This document shows, piece by piece, positions 8,807 through 15,535 of a stretch of DNA of 64,000 nt. Source of the DNA: Clostridiales bacterium (GTDB taxonomy: Bacteria > Bacillota > Clostridia > Christensenellales > Aristaeellaceae). The notes below the pieces were generated by a model. It did not search any database. It was given only the letters and a program-made list of their open reading frames with translations, and was not told the DNA's origin. Location of the stretch: NCBI GenBank assembly GCA_012837965.1, contig DUQF01000026.1:62001-126000 (forward strand), read 5' to 3'. Position numbers and translations under genes: made by a program. Each line of letters begins with the position of its first letter. The first letter of the stretch is position 1.

Positions 8807-9596
8807 AGTTCAATCGGTCACCAAAACCTTTCATCCCGGCACGGTTAACGCCAACACCGCCCTTGACAATCTGTCCCTGCACCTGAAAAACGGCGACTTT
8901 GTCACCGTCATCGGCGGCAACGGGGCGGGTAAAAGCACCTTGCTCAATGCCATTGCCGGTACCTTTTCGATAGATGAGGGCAGCATTGTTTTAGACGATG
9001 TAGATATTACCAACCTTCCGGAATTTAGGCGCTCGGCTTTCCTCGGTCGGGTGTTCCAGGACCCGATGATGGGCACCGCCCCCACCATGCAGATTGATGA
9101 AAACCTGGCCCTTGCCGCCCGCAGGGGACAAAAACGGGGTCTGAAGTGGGGCATGAAAAGGGAGGAGCAGGAAAGGTATCGGGAGCTTCTTAAAACGCTG
9201 GAATTGGGCCTTGAAGACAGGATGAGCATTAAGGTGGGCCTGCTGTCAGGCGGCCAGCGCCAGTCGCTTACCCTGCTGATGGCGACGCTAAAAAAGCCCA
9301 AGCTGCTTTTATTGGACGAGCACACCGCCGCCCTTGACCCCCGCACCGCCCCCAAGGTGCTGGAAATAACTCAAAGGCTGGTAGAGCATCATAAGCTGAC
9401 CACCTTGATGATTACCCACAACATGCGAGACGCCCTGCACCTTGGCAACCGGCTTGTTATGATGGATGGGGGGCGTATTGTCCTTGATATTTCGGGCGAA
9501 GAAAAGAAAAATTTGACTGTCAGTGACCTTTTAGCCCGTTTCAGCGCCGCTTCCGGCAAGGAAGAAGTGAGCGACAAGCTGTTGTTATCCAAATAA
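8799..9596 (+). CDS. ABC transporter ATP-binding protein (TrpZ/COG1101 type)
   Basis: A 265-residue nucleotide-binding subunit with Walker A GGNGAGKST (about 39-47), ABC signature LSGGQRQ (149-155) and Walker B LLLLDEH (169-175). The GTG at 8799 is chosen because GGAGGG lies 7 nt upstream; the in-frame ATG at 8784 overlaps that site. It completes the importer encoded from 6878. I see no clear terminator before the thrS promoter. Confidence 0.9.
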   Translation: MLKVQSVTKTFHPGTVNANTALDNLSLHLKNGDFVTVIGGNGAGKSTLLNAIAGTFSIDEGSIVLDDVDITNLPEFRRSAFLGRVFQDPMMGTAPTMQIDENLALAARRGQKRGLKWGMKREEQERYRELLKTLELGLEDRMSIKVGLLSGGQRQSLTLLMATLKKPKLLLLDEHTAALDPRTAPKVLEITQRLVEHHKLTTLMITHNMRDALHLGNRLVMMDGGRIVLDISGEEKKNLTVSDLLARFSAASGKEEVSDKLLLSK

Positions 9597-9613
9597 AAAA
9601 CAGTAAAACACCG

Positions 9614-9643
9614 TTGACTTAGCCTTCCTTTTGGTGGTATATT
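9614..9643 (+). promoter_or_regulatory. Promoter of the thrS T-box transcript
   Basis: TTGACT (9614-9619) and TATATT (9638-9643) are separated by 18 nt, placing the start of transcription just before the T-box stem I region. Confidence 0.6.
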
Positions 9644-9654
9644 ACTACTGTCTT

Positions 9655-9865
9655 TTGTTGAAGCGAACCATGCTTTTGGGAGACTTTCGTTTAAGAGAGG
9701 CGTGTCATTGGCTGTAAGCGCGCTATCGAAACCCTGAACAGTACCAGTCGCCAAGAAAGCCGCCCGGCAAGCGATAACATGCCGCAAAGTGGCAGAAATT
9801 CTCTGCAATTTGGGTGGAACCGCGGATTTACATTCGTCCCTATCACAGATAGGGGCGGATTTTTA
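9655..9865 (+). promoter_or_regulatory. T-box riboswitch, threonine-specific
   Basis: The conserved T-box sequence TGGGTGGAACCGCGG is at 9811-9825. It is followed by an intrinsic terminator (CGTCCCTA 9835-9842 with TAGGGGCG 9850-9857, then GGATTTTT). In the stem I region, ACC (9743-9745, context CAGTACCAGTC) is a fitting Thr specifier codon. Uncharged tRNA-Thr would favour the antiterminator and so raise thrS expression. Confidence 0.9.
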
Positions 9866-9886
9866 TTTACTTACAAGGAGGAAGAA

Positions 9887-11812
9887 ATGATTAAAATAAA
9901 CCTTTCAGGAAAAGAAATGCAAGCGCCAAAGGGCGCAAACGTGCTGGATTTAATGGAAGACCCCCAGCAAAAGAAAACTGCCCTTGCCGCAAAAGTCAAC
10001 GGCAAGGTGCAGGAACTCATGGCGCCCATTGAAGAAGACGCTACGGTGGAACTGCTTTTTGGCGACAGCCCCGAAGGACTGCATGTTTTGCGCCATTCCG
10101 CAAGCCACGTGCTGGCCGAAGCCGTCAAGCGCCTGTATCCCGAGGCCAAGCTTGCCATTGGTCCGGCTATTGAAAACGGCTTTTATTACGATATAGATTA
10201 TAAAGAATCCTTTACCCCCGAAGACCTTGAAAAAATCGAAAAAGAAATGAAGTCCATTATCCGCAGAAACGGGCGGGAAGTACGCATGGAAATGCCCAGG
10301 ATTGACGCCATCGCCTTTGAAAAGGAACGGGGCGAAACCTACAAGGTGGAACTGATTGAAGATTTGCCCGAAGATTCCATTATCAGCTTTTATCGCCAGG
10401 GTGATGATTTTATCGACCTATGCGCGGGGCCGCACCTGCCGTCGGTTGGCCGCATCAAGGCTTTTAAACTAACGGGCGTTGCCGGCGCTTATTGGCGGGG
10501 CTCCGAAAAAAACAAGATGCTCCAGCGCATCTACGGCACGGCCTTTGCCACCAAAGAACAGTTGGATGAATACCTGCATATGCTGGAAGAAGCCAAAAAG
10601 CGCGACCACCGCAAATTGGGCCGTGAGCTTGACCTGTTTGACGTGATGGAAGAAGGTCCCGGTTTTCCCTTCTTTTTCCCCAAAGGCATGGTGCTTCGTA
10701 ACCTGCTGATAGACTTTTGGCGGGAAATTCATAGGGATAACGGCTATGATGAAATTATGACCCCCATCATCCTCTCCCGTGACCTGTGGGAAAGATCCGG
10801 ACACTGGGACCACTACCGTGAAAATATGTACATCACCAAGATCGATGAGCAGGATTTCGCCATCAAGCCTATGAACTGCCCCGGTGGCATGCTGGCCTAC
10901 AAGCGCCGCCTGTGGTCGTACCGTGATTTGCCGCTGCGGCTTGGCGAGCTGGGCCTTGTGCACCGCCATGAAAAGAGCGGCACCCTGCATGGTCTCATGC
11001 GCCTGCGGTGCTTTACCCAGGACGATGCCCATATTTTCATGACCCCTGAGCAGATCAAGGACGAAATCATGGGCGTATACCGCCTGACCGACAAGGTCTA
11101 CAAGCTCTTTGGTTTAAGCTACACGGTGGAACTGTCCACCCGCCCTGAAAACTCCATCGGCACCGATGAAATGTGGGATTTGGCCACCAAAGGCCTGCAA
11201 GGGGCGCTGGATGAACTGGGCGTACCCTATGTCATCAACGAAGGCGACGGCGCTTTCTATGGCCCCAAAATCGACTTTCATTTGCGCGACTCCATCGGCC
11301 GTACCTGGCAGTGCGGTACCATCCAGTTGGATATGAACCTGCCCGAACGCTTTGATTTAAGCTATATCGGGCCGGACGGCGAAAAGCACCGCCCCATCAT
11401 GATTCACCGGGTGGTCTACGGCGCCATCGACCGCTTCATGGCCATTTTGGTTGAGCATTTTGCCGGAGCCTTCCCCCTGTGGCTATCGCCCGTTCAGGCC
11501 AAGATCTTAACCATTACCGACCGTGCCGACGATGCCGCCAAAGCCTTTGAAGCGAAAATGAAGGCGGCCGGCCTAAGAGCTGAGTGCGACCTGCGCAACG
11601 AAAAAATCGGCTTTAAGGTGCGTGAAGCGCAGATGCAGAAAATTCCCTACATGCTCACCTTGGGCGACAGGGAAGTGGAGGAGGGCACGGTGTCGGTGCG
11701 CTCCCGCACGGGCGAAAACCTGGGTGTGATGAGCCAAGATGCCCTGGTCGACCTGCTCTGCTTTGAAAACAAGGAAAAGGCGCTGGAGCGCAACTGGAAT
11801 GCCCCCAAATAA
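9887..11812 (+). CDS. thrS: Threonyl-tRNA synthetase
   Basis: A 641-residue class II synthetase that charges tRNA-Thr. Domain order is TGS (1-60), editing domain with HSASH (70-74) and a second Cys/His region (DLCAGPHLP), catalytic core with MNCPGGM, the motif 2 region HRHEKSGTLHGLMRLR and the motif 3 region (HRVVYGAIDRF), then the anticodon-binding domain. The start at ATG 9887 follows AAGGAGG; the longer frame upstream runs through the T-box and is not coding. Expression is controlled by the T-box leader. Confidence 0.98.
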   Translation: MIKINLSGKEMQAPKGANVLDLMEDPQQKKTALAAKVNGKVQELMAPIEEDATVELLFGDSPEGLHVLRHSASHVLAEAVKRLYPEAKLAIGPAIENGFYYDIDYKESFTPEDLEKIEKEMKSIIRRNGREVRMEMPRIDAIAFEKERGETYKVELIEDLPEDSIISFYRQGDDFIDLCAGPHLPSVGRIKAFKLTGVAGAYWRGSEKNKMLQRIYGTAFATKEQLDEYLHMLEEAKKRDHRKLGRELDLFDVMEEGPGFPFFFPKGMVLRNLLIDFWREIHRDNGYDEIMTPIILSRDLWERSGHWDHYRENMYITKIDEQDFAIKPMNCPGGMLAYKRRLWSYRDLPLRLGELGLVHRHEKSGTLHGLMRLRCFTQDDAHIFMTPEQIKDEIMGVYRLTDKVYKLFGLSYTVELSTRPENSIGTDEMWDLATKGLQGALDELGVPYVINEGDGAFYGPKIDFHLRDSIGRTWQCGTIQLDMNLPERFDLSYIGPDGEKHRPIMIHRVVYGAIDRFMAILVEHFAGAFPLWLSPVQAKILTITDRADDAAKAFEAKMKAAGLRAECDLRNEKIGFKVREAQMQKIPYMLTLGDREVEEGTVSVRSRTGENLGVMSQDALVDLLCFENKEKALERNWNAPK

Positions 11813-11836
11813 TAGGCTAACTGAAAGGGGACAGGG

Positions 11837-12454
11837 ATGGACAAGTTTCTTGATTGGATTGTTGAACTGCAAAGCTTAGCCCAGGCGGGCCTGCGGTATT
11901 CAAAAGACGTGTACGACCTGGAGCGCTTTACCCGCATCCGAAAGCTTTCCGCCTTGATGCTAAGCGCTCTATCCGATACGCCCCTTCAAAAGGTGGAGGA
12001 TATTTTCTGCAGCGAGGTGGGCTACCAAACCCCCAAAATTGATACCCGCGCCGCCGTGTTTGAAAACGATAAAATCCTGCTTGTCAAAGAGCGGGATGGG
12101 CGCTGGGCGCTTCCCGGCGGCTTTGTGGATGTAAATACATCGGTAGGGGAAAGCGCCGTCAAAGAAGTGCTGGAAGAAGCGGGCTTGGTGGTTGAAATCG
12201 AAAAGGTTATCGGCCTTTTGGATAGGGAGCGCCACAACAAGCCTGTCTACTGCTATAAGATGTGCTCAGTATATGTGCAATGCAAAAAGCTGTCGGGTTC
12301 TTTTAAGGCGAATAACGAAACCATCGACAGCGGCTGGTTCTCCCCGGATGAAATCCCCGAAAACCTGGCCACCCAAAAGACCACCGGGGAGCAGATTGCC
12401 CTGTGCTTTAAGGCGTATGAGGCAGGGGAAAATTGGAAGACGTTTATTGAGTGA
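11837..12454 (+). CDS. Nudix hydrolase with Nudix_N_2 domain (ADP-ribose pyrophosphatase-like)
   Basis: A 205-residue protein. Residues 1-60 form a helical N-terminal domain (DWIVELQSLAQAGLRYSKD, then YDLERFTRIR), typical of the PF12535 group. It is followed by a Nudix fold with the box GGFVDVNTSVGES...KEVLEEAG (about 94-116). Members hydrolyse ADP-ribose or other nucleoside diphosphate derivatives. It follows thrS by 24 nt with a GAAAGGGG site, so it may be co-transcribed. A degraded copy of this gene is found at 15299-15479. Confidence 0.88.
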   Translation: MDKFLDWIVELQSLAQAGLRYSKDVYDLERFTRIRKLSALMLSALSDTPLQKVEDIFCSEVGYQTPKIDTRAAVFENDKILLVKERDGRWALPGGFVDVNTSVGESAVKEVLEEAGLVVEIEKVIGLLDRERHNKPVYCYKMCSVYVQCKKLSGSFKANNETIDSGWFSPDEIPENLATQKTTGEQIALCFKAYEAGENWKTFIE

Positions 12455-12500
12455 AAGCAGTATCGAAACTTTACTTGATCAATAGAATATAAATGGATAA

Positions 12501-12551
12501 GGGCATTATTTTCAAATTCAACTTGAAAATAGTGCCCATTAATGCTATTAT
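12501..12551 (+). promoter_or_regulatory. Promoter with overlapping 15-bp inverted repeat
   Basis: GGGCATTATTTTCAA (12501-12515) and TTGAAAATAGTGCCC (12523-12537) are complementary at 14 of 15 positions. The second arm contains a -35 TTGAAA (12523-12528), 17 nt from a -10 TATTAT (12546-12551) that serves the AAA_14 gene. The repeat may be an operator, a terminator of the upstream Nudix gene, or both. Confidence 0.5.
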
Positions 12552-12574
12552 GAACTTGGTCAGGAGGCGATCAA

Positions 12575-13747
12575 ATGATAAAAAGGAATATTTCCAACAA
12601 CTTAATAGGGCTTGCGAGCCAAGTGCCTGTGGTGACAGTCATTGGCCCCAGACAGTCAGGGAAAACGACTTTAGTAAAAAATTCTTTTCCCGAATACAAT
12701 TATGTCAACTTGGAAGATCCTGTCAATAGAATGTTAGCAACAGAAGATTACAGAGGTTTTTTTGAAACATATAAAGAGCCGGTCATTATAGATGAAGTTC
12801 AAAGAGTACCCGAACTTCTTTCCGCAATTCAAGTGATGGTCGATGAGGATAGAGAAAAGAATGGTCGCTTTATACTTACAGGAAGCCATCAACCAAGCTT
12901 GCAAAGAGGAATTGCACAATCCCTGGCAGGTAGAACCAGTATTTTAACTTTACTTCCCTTAAGTATGAATGAACTTGCACAAGAAGGACGATTAGAGGAC
13001 TTATCTACCGATCAACTACTTTTAAAAGGTTTCATGCCGGAACTTTATAGAGCAGGAACCAGAGAACCAGCCATTTATTATCGCGATTATTTAAATACTT
13101 ATGTTGAAAAAGATTTGCGAGAAATGTTAGAAATTAAAAATTTAGATAGGTTTTTAAGGTTTTTAACTTTACTTGCAGGTAGGGTAGGACAGGTCGTCAA
13201 TTTATCTGCTATGTCAGGAGAAGTAGGGGTTTCATCTACGACTTTATCTCAATGGCTATCTGTACTCGAAGCCTCTTATATCGTATATAAATTAAAGCCA
13301 TATTTTTCCAACATTGCAAAACAGCAGATAAAATCACCAAAAATATATTTTACAGAAATTGGGCTAGCATCCTATCTTTTAGGGATAGAAACAGAAAATC
13401 AGATGAACCGAGATCCGCTACGTGGAAATCTTTTTGAAAATTTAATTGTTTCAGAGGTTTTAAAGTCAAGGTTCAATCAAAATCTAAACCCAAATATCTA
13501 TTACATGAGAACTGCTAAAGGTGTTGAGGTGGATTTAATCGTAAAGAAAGAGGAAAAACTGTATCCATTTGAAATAAAAACATCGATGACACCTAATAAA
13601 TCATTTTCCAGGCATTTACTGTCTTTTGCCAGCGCAGAGAAGAATGCTATAAAACCAAGAATTATTTACACAGGACAATCCTATCCGCAATTGAATGGTG
13701 TCGAATATGTTTATTATAAAGACTTAGGAAATTATTTAAATGATTAA
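12575..13747 (+). CDS. AAA_14 ATPase with DUF4143 C-terminal domain
   Basis: A 390-residue P-loop ATPase with Walker A GPRQSGKTT (24-32), Walker B VIIDEVQ (70-76), a TGSHQ sensor-like motif and a C-terminal DUF4143 region. In that region, GVEVDLIVKK followed by PFEIKTS looks like a PD-(D/E)xK nuclease core. Such proteins are common in accessory DNA and their function is unknown. The gene is clearly more AT-rich than its neighbours, opens the island between the two Nudix copies, and has its own promoter and an AGGAGG site. It is probably horizontally acquired. Confidence 0.85.
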   Translation: MIKRNISNNLIGLASQVPVVTVIGPRQSGKTTLVKNSFPEYNYVNLEDPVNRMLATEDYRGFFETYKEPVIIDEVQRVPELLSAIQVMVDEDREKNGRFILTGSHQPSLQRGIAQSLAGRTSILTLLPLSMNELAQEGRLEDLSTDQLLLKGFMPELYRAGTREPAIYYRDYLNTYVEKDLREMLEIKNLDRFLRFLTLLAGRVGQVVNLSAMSGEVGVSSTTLSQWLSVLEASYIVYKLKPYFSNIAKQQIKSPKIYFTEIGLASYLLGIETENQMNRDPLRGNLFENLIVSEVLKSRFNQNLNPNIYYMRTAKGVEVDLIVKKEEKLYPFEIKTSMTPNKSFSRHLLSFASAEKNAIKPRIIYTGQSYPQLNGVEYVYYKDLGNYLND

Positions 13748-13897
13748 ACTTTACTTATAATATAATGATTATGATGAGGATAGTATTGAAATTGGGTGGG
13801 TTTTGAAGTCGAAATGCCGGGGGGGGATGTATATTATTCGTTGATTTTTTATGAAGATGTATTGAAAAAATTCGATTTGTTGTGTATGAGTTTGTGA
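13740..13897 (+). pseudogene. Decayed short gene fragment with in-frame stop and G8 tract
   Basis: ATG 13740 opens a frame reading MIKLYL, then TAA (13758-13760), then YNDYDEDSIEIGWV in the same frame. Sensible coding continues in another frame (FEVEMPGGDVYYSLIFYEDV, ending TGA 13895-13897). The frame change falls around a TTTT run or the eight consecutive G at 13819-13826. I do not recognise the family. Most likely a remnant of about 50 codons; it is also possible that the homopolymer is a sequencing error. Confidence 0.3.
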
Positions 13898-13907
13898 GGA
13901 TAGGCGA

Positions 13908-14351
13908 ATGTTCGAAAAAGTTAATTTTACAAATATGTGTATGGTGTATGATGATGACAAAGTACTTGTTATTGACAGAAAAAAGAAGGATTGGCCGGGG
14001 ATTACATTTCCCGGTGGTCATGTCGAAATTGGCGAGTCGTTTACTGACGCTGTTATTCGAGAAATTAAAGAGGAAACAGGGCTCACTATATATGCTCCTC
14101 AGCTGTGCGGGATAAAAGACTGGTATGAGGAAGGTAAAAGGTACGTAGTATTTTTCTATAAGACAAATCGCTTTGAAGGGAATTTACAATCATCTAAGGA
14201 AGGAGAGGTTTGGTGGGAAGACCTCAACAACCTTTCAAATCTTCATCTATCGCTTAACATGGAGGATATGATTAAAGTTTTTATAGACGACAGCCTAAGT
14301 GAGTTTTTTTATCGAAAAGAAGGCGATAAGTGGGTCTACGATTTAAAATAG
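13908..14351 (+). CDS. Nudix hydrolase, MutT/8-oxo-dGTP diphosphatase-like
   Basis: A 147-residue single-domain Nudix protein with a complete box GGHVEIGES...REIKEETGL (about 36-59), so all catalytic Glu residues are present. The short N-terminal strand (NFTNMCMVYDDDKVLVIDRK) is typical of MutT-type house-cleaning enzymes. It is AT-rich like the rest of the island and unrelated in detail to the Nudix protein at 11837. A weak GGATAGGCG precedes the ATG, and the preceding fragment ends 11 nt upstream. Confidence 0.85.
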   Translation: MFEKVNFTNMCMVYDDDKVLVIDRKKKDWPGITFPGGHVEIGESFTDAVIREIKEETGLTIYAPQLCGIKDWYEEGKRYVVFFYKTNRFEGNLQSSKEGEVWWEDLNNLSNLHLSLNMEDMIKVFIDDSLSEFFYRKEGDKWVYDLK

Positions 14352-14537
14352 ATTATTTTCGGCTCCGCTACAGGGTTTCGCGTCATAATTATCTCAACGG
14401 CAAATAGTAATGATGGTGACTGAGTTGTAAGCCTTCTACTAGAGAAAAACAAAATCCATGATGTAGCGATAATGAGTGAGGTTAAAGTGAACAAAACAGA
14501 AGAATTAGAAGTTGTTTCAGAGAAAGGGGATGGGCGT

Positions 14538-14912
14538 ATGATTATTATTCACACCGTTAATAAGGATGAATTTGAAAAAGAGATTGAAACAGGCAGTTAC
14601 GGAGCAAAAAGTCTGGAAAGATACGGTTTTATTCATTGCTCGGATTTGGATACATATTATATGGTAGCGCCAAATTTTAAGAATGATTACGCTGAAAAGG
14701 TCATCCTTTTAATTGATACGGAGCGGTTAAACTGCGAAGTAAAATGGGAAAATGGCGGAAAATTTGATTATCCGCATATATATGGCCTGTTGGATAAAGG
14801 CGCAATTGTAGGCATTGTCAGGCATCTATGGAGCGATGAAAGAGAATGGATCCCCAACGAGGAACTGAAAGAATTTGCTGTCAATGGATTTAAACGGAAA
14901 TGGGAAGGATAG
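14538..14912 (+). CDS. DUF952 family protein
   Basis: A 124-residue protein with the DUF952 pattern: MIIIHTVNKDEFEKEIETGSY at the start, then FIHCSDLDTY, LLIDTERL, and a C-terminal FDYPHIYGLL...IVGIVRHLW. The family is small, cytosolic and uncharacterised (ADP-ribosyltransferase-like folds have been suggested for it). The ATG at 14538 has AAAGGGG 8 nt upstream; an ATG at 14472 would add 22 residues but lacks a good site. Confidence 0.7.
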   Translation: MIIIHTVNKDEFEKEIETGSYGAKSLERYGFIHCSDLDTYYMVAPNFKNDYAEKVILLIDTERLNCEVKWENGGKFDYPHIYGLLDKGAIVGIVRHLWSDEREWIPNEELKEFAVNGFKRKWEG

Positions 14913-15106
14913 ATCCATTGCAAGTACAACTGAAAGGCCATGAAAATATCAATTCCAATTTGTCGCTCCTAAAATTCTATGTAACCCTGATGTCAAACAA
15001 ATGCTAAACCCGAAAAAGCTTTGTTTCACTGGTTTTACCGAGTTTAAAAACAAGTAAAAACAGCATTTTTTTATTCGACTCCTCATCAGGGGAGTATGTC
15101 ATAATA

Positions 15107-15256
15107 ATGCTAAAGGGAAAACGCAGTAAAGAACAGGGTTTAATGGCTTCAAAAGAGCGTGAAATACAAAATATTAAGGGTGATCTGTCATTAAACCTCG
15201 AAAAAATACCGGGTATAAGCGGTACAGCAAGGGTTTTAACGGTTGAAAAAGTATAA
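15107..15256 (+). CDS. Small hypothetical ORF (49 residues)
   Basis: ATG 15107 to TAA 15254 encodes a basic N-terminus (MLKGKRSKEQG) and a more protein-like C-terminal half (GDLSLNLEKIPGISGTARVL). GGGGAG lies about 11 nt upstream. I do not recognise a family. It lies in decayed, AT-rich sequence directly before the Nudix remnant and could be a fragment. The stretch 14913-15106 before it shows nothing I can support. Confidence 0.25.
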   Translation: MLKGKRSKEQGLMASKEREIQNIKGDLSLNLEKIPGISGTARVLTVEKV

Positions 15257-15298
15257 AAACAGCGTTTAATCTTCAGCCACTTCTCAAGCATGCCTGCA

Positions 15299-15479
15299 CT
15301 ATTCCAAGGCGTATATGATATCGAGCGCTTTGCTCGCATACGCAAGATTTCCGCGCTAATGCTAAGTGCCCTGTCCGATACACTTCTTCAGAAGGTGGAA
15401 TACATCCTTTGCTGTGAAAATTGTCTTGTGCTTTAGAGCGTATGAGGCGGGAGAGGACTGGAAAACGTTTATTGAATAA
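15299..15479 (+). pseudogene. Remnant of a Nudix hydrolase gene with internal deletion
   Basis: The first part translates as VYDIERFARIRKISALMLSA, followed by LSDTLLQKVE, nearly matching residues 25-54 of the intact protein at 11837. It then jumps to sequence matching that protein's C-terminus (CFRAYEAGEDWKTFIE, then TAA) in another frame. About 390 nt covering the whole Nudix box are missing, so it cannot be functional. The DNA match to the intact copy is high but clearly imperfect, so the duplication is old or the copy came from a relative. Confidence 0.85.
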
Positions 15480-15485
15480 AAACAG

Positions 15486-15526
15486 GCACTAAAAAATCAG
15501 GGTGTTTGACCCTGATTTTTTAGTGC
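15486..15526. terminator. Bidirectional terminator with 17-bp perfect stem
   Basis: GCACTAAAAAATCAGGG (15486-15502) is perfectly complementary to CCCTGATTTTTTAGTGC (15510-15526) around a 7-nt loop. The A and T runs in the arms let it act on both strands. It separates the island from the minus-strand CotH gene. Confidence 0.85.
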
Positions 15527-15535
15527 TTGTAAATC

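Noticed and set aside
9779-9886. Upstream extension of thrS
   Set aside because: The stretch is the T-box antiterminator/terminator; the correct start with AAGGAGG is at 9887.
11573-11937. Minus-strand frames over the thrS end and Nudix start
   Set aside because: These are antisense to conserved coding regions and lack ribosome sites.
15004-15345. 113-codon minus-strand frame in the island
   Set aside because: It overlaps the Nudix remnant and the small plus-strand ORF, has no ribosome site and is not protein-like.
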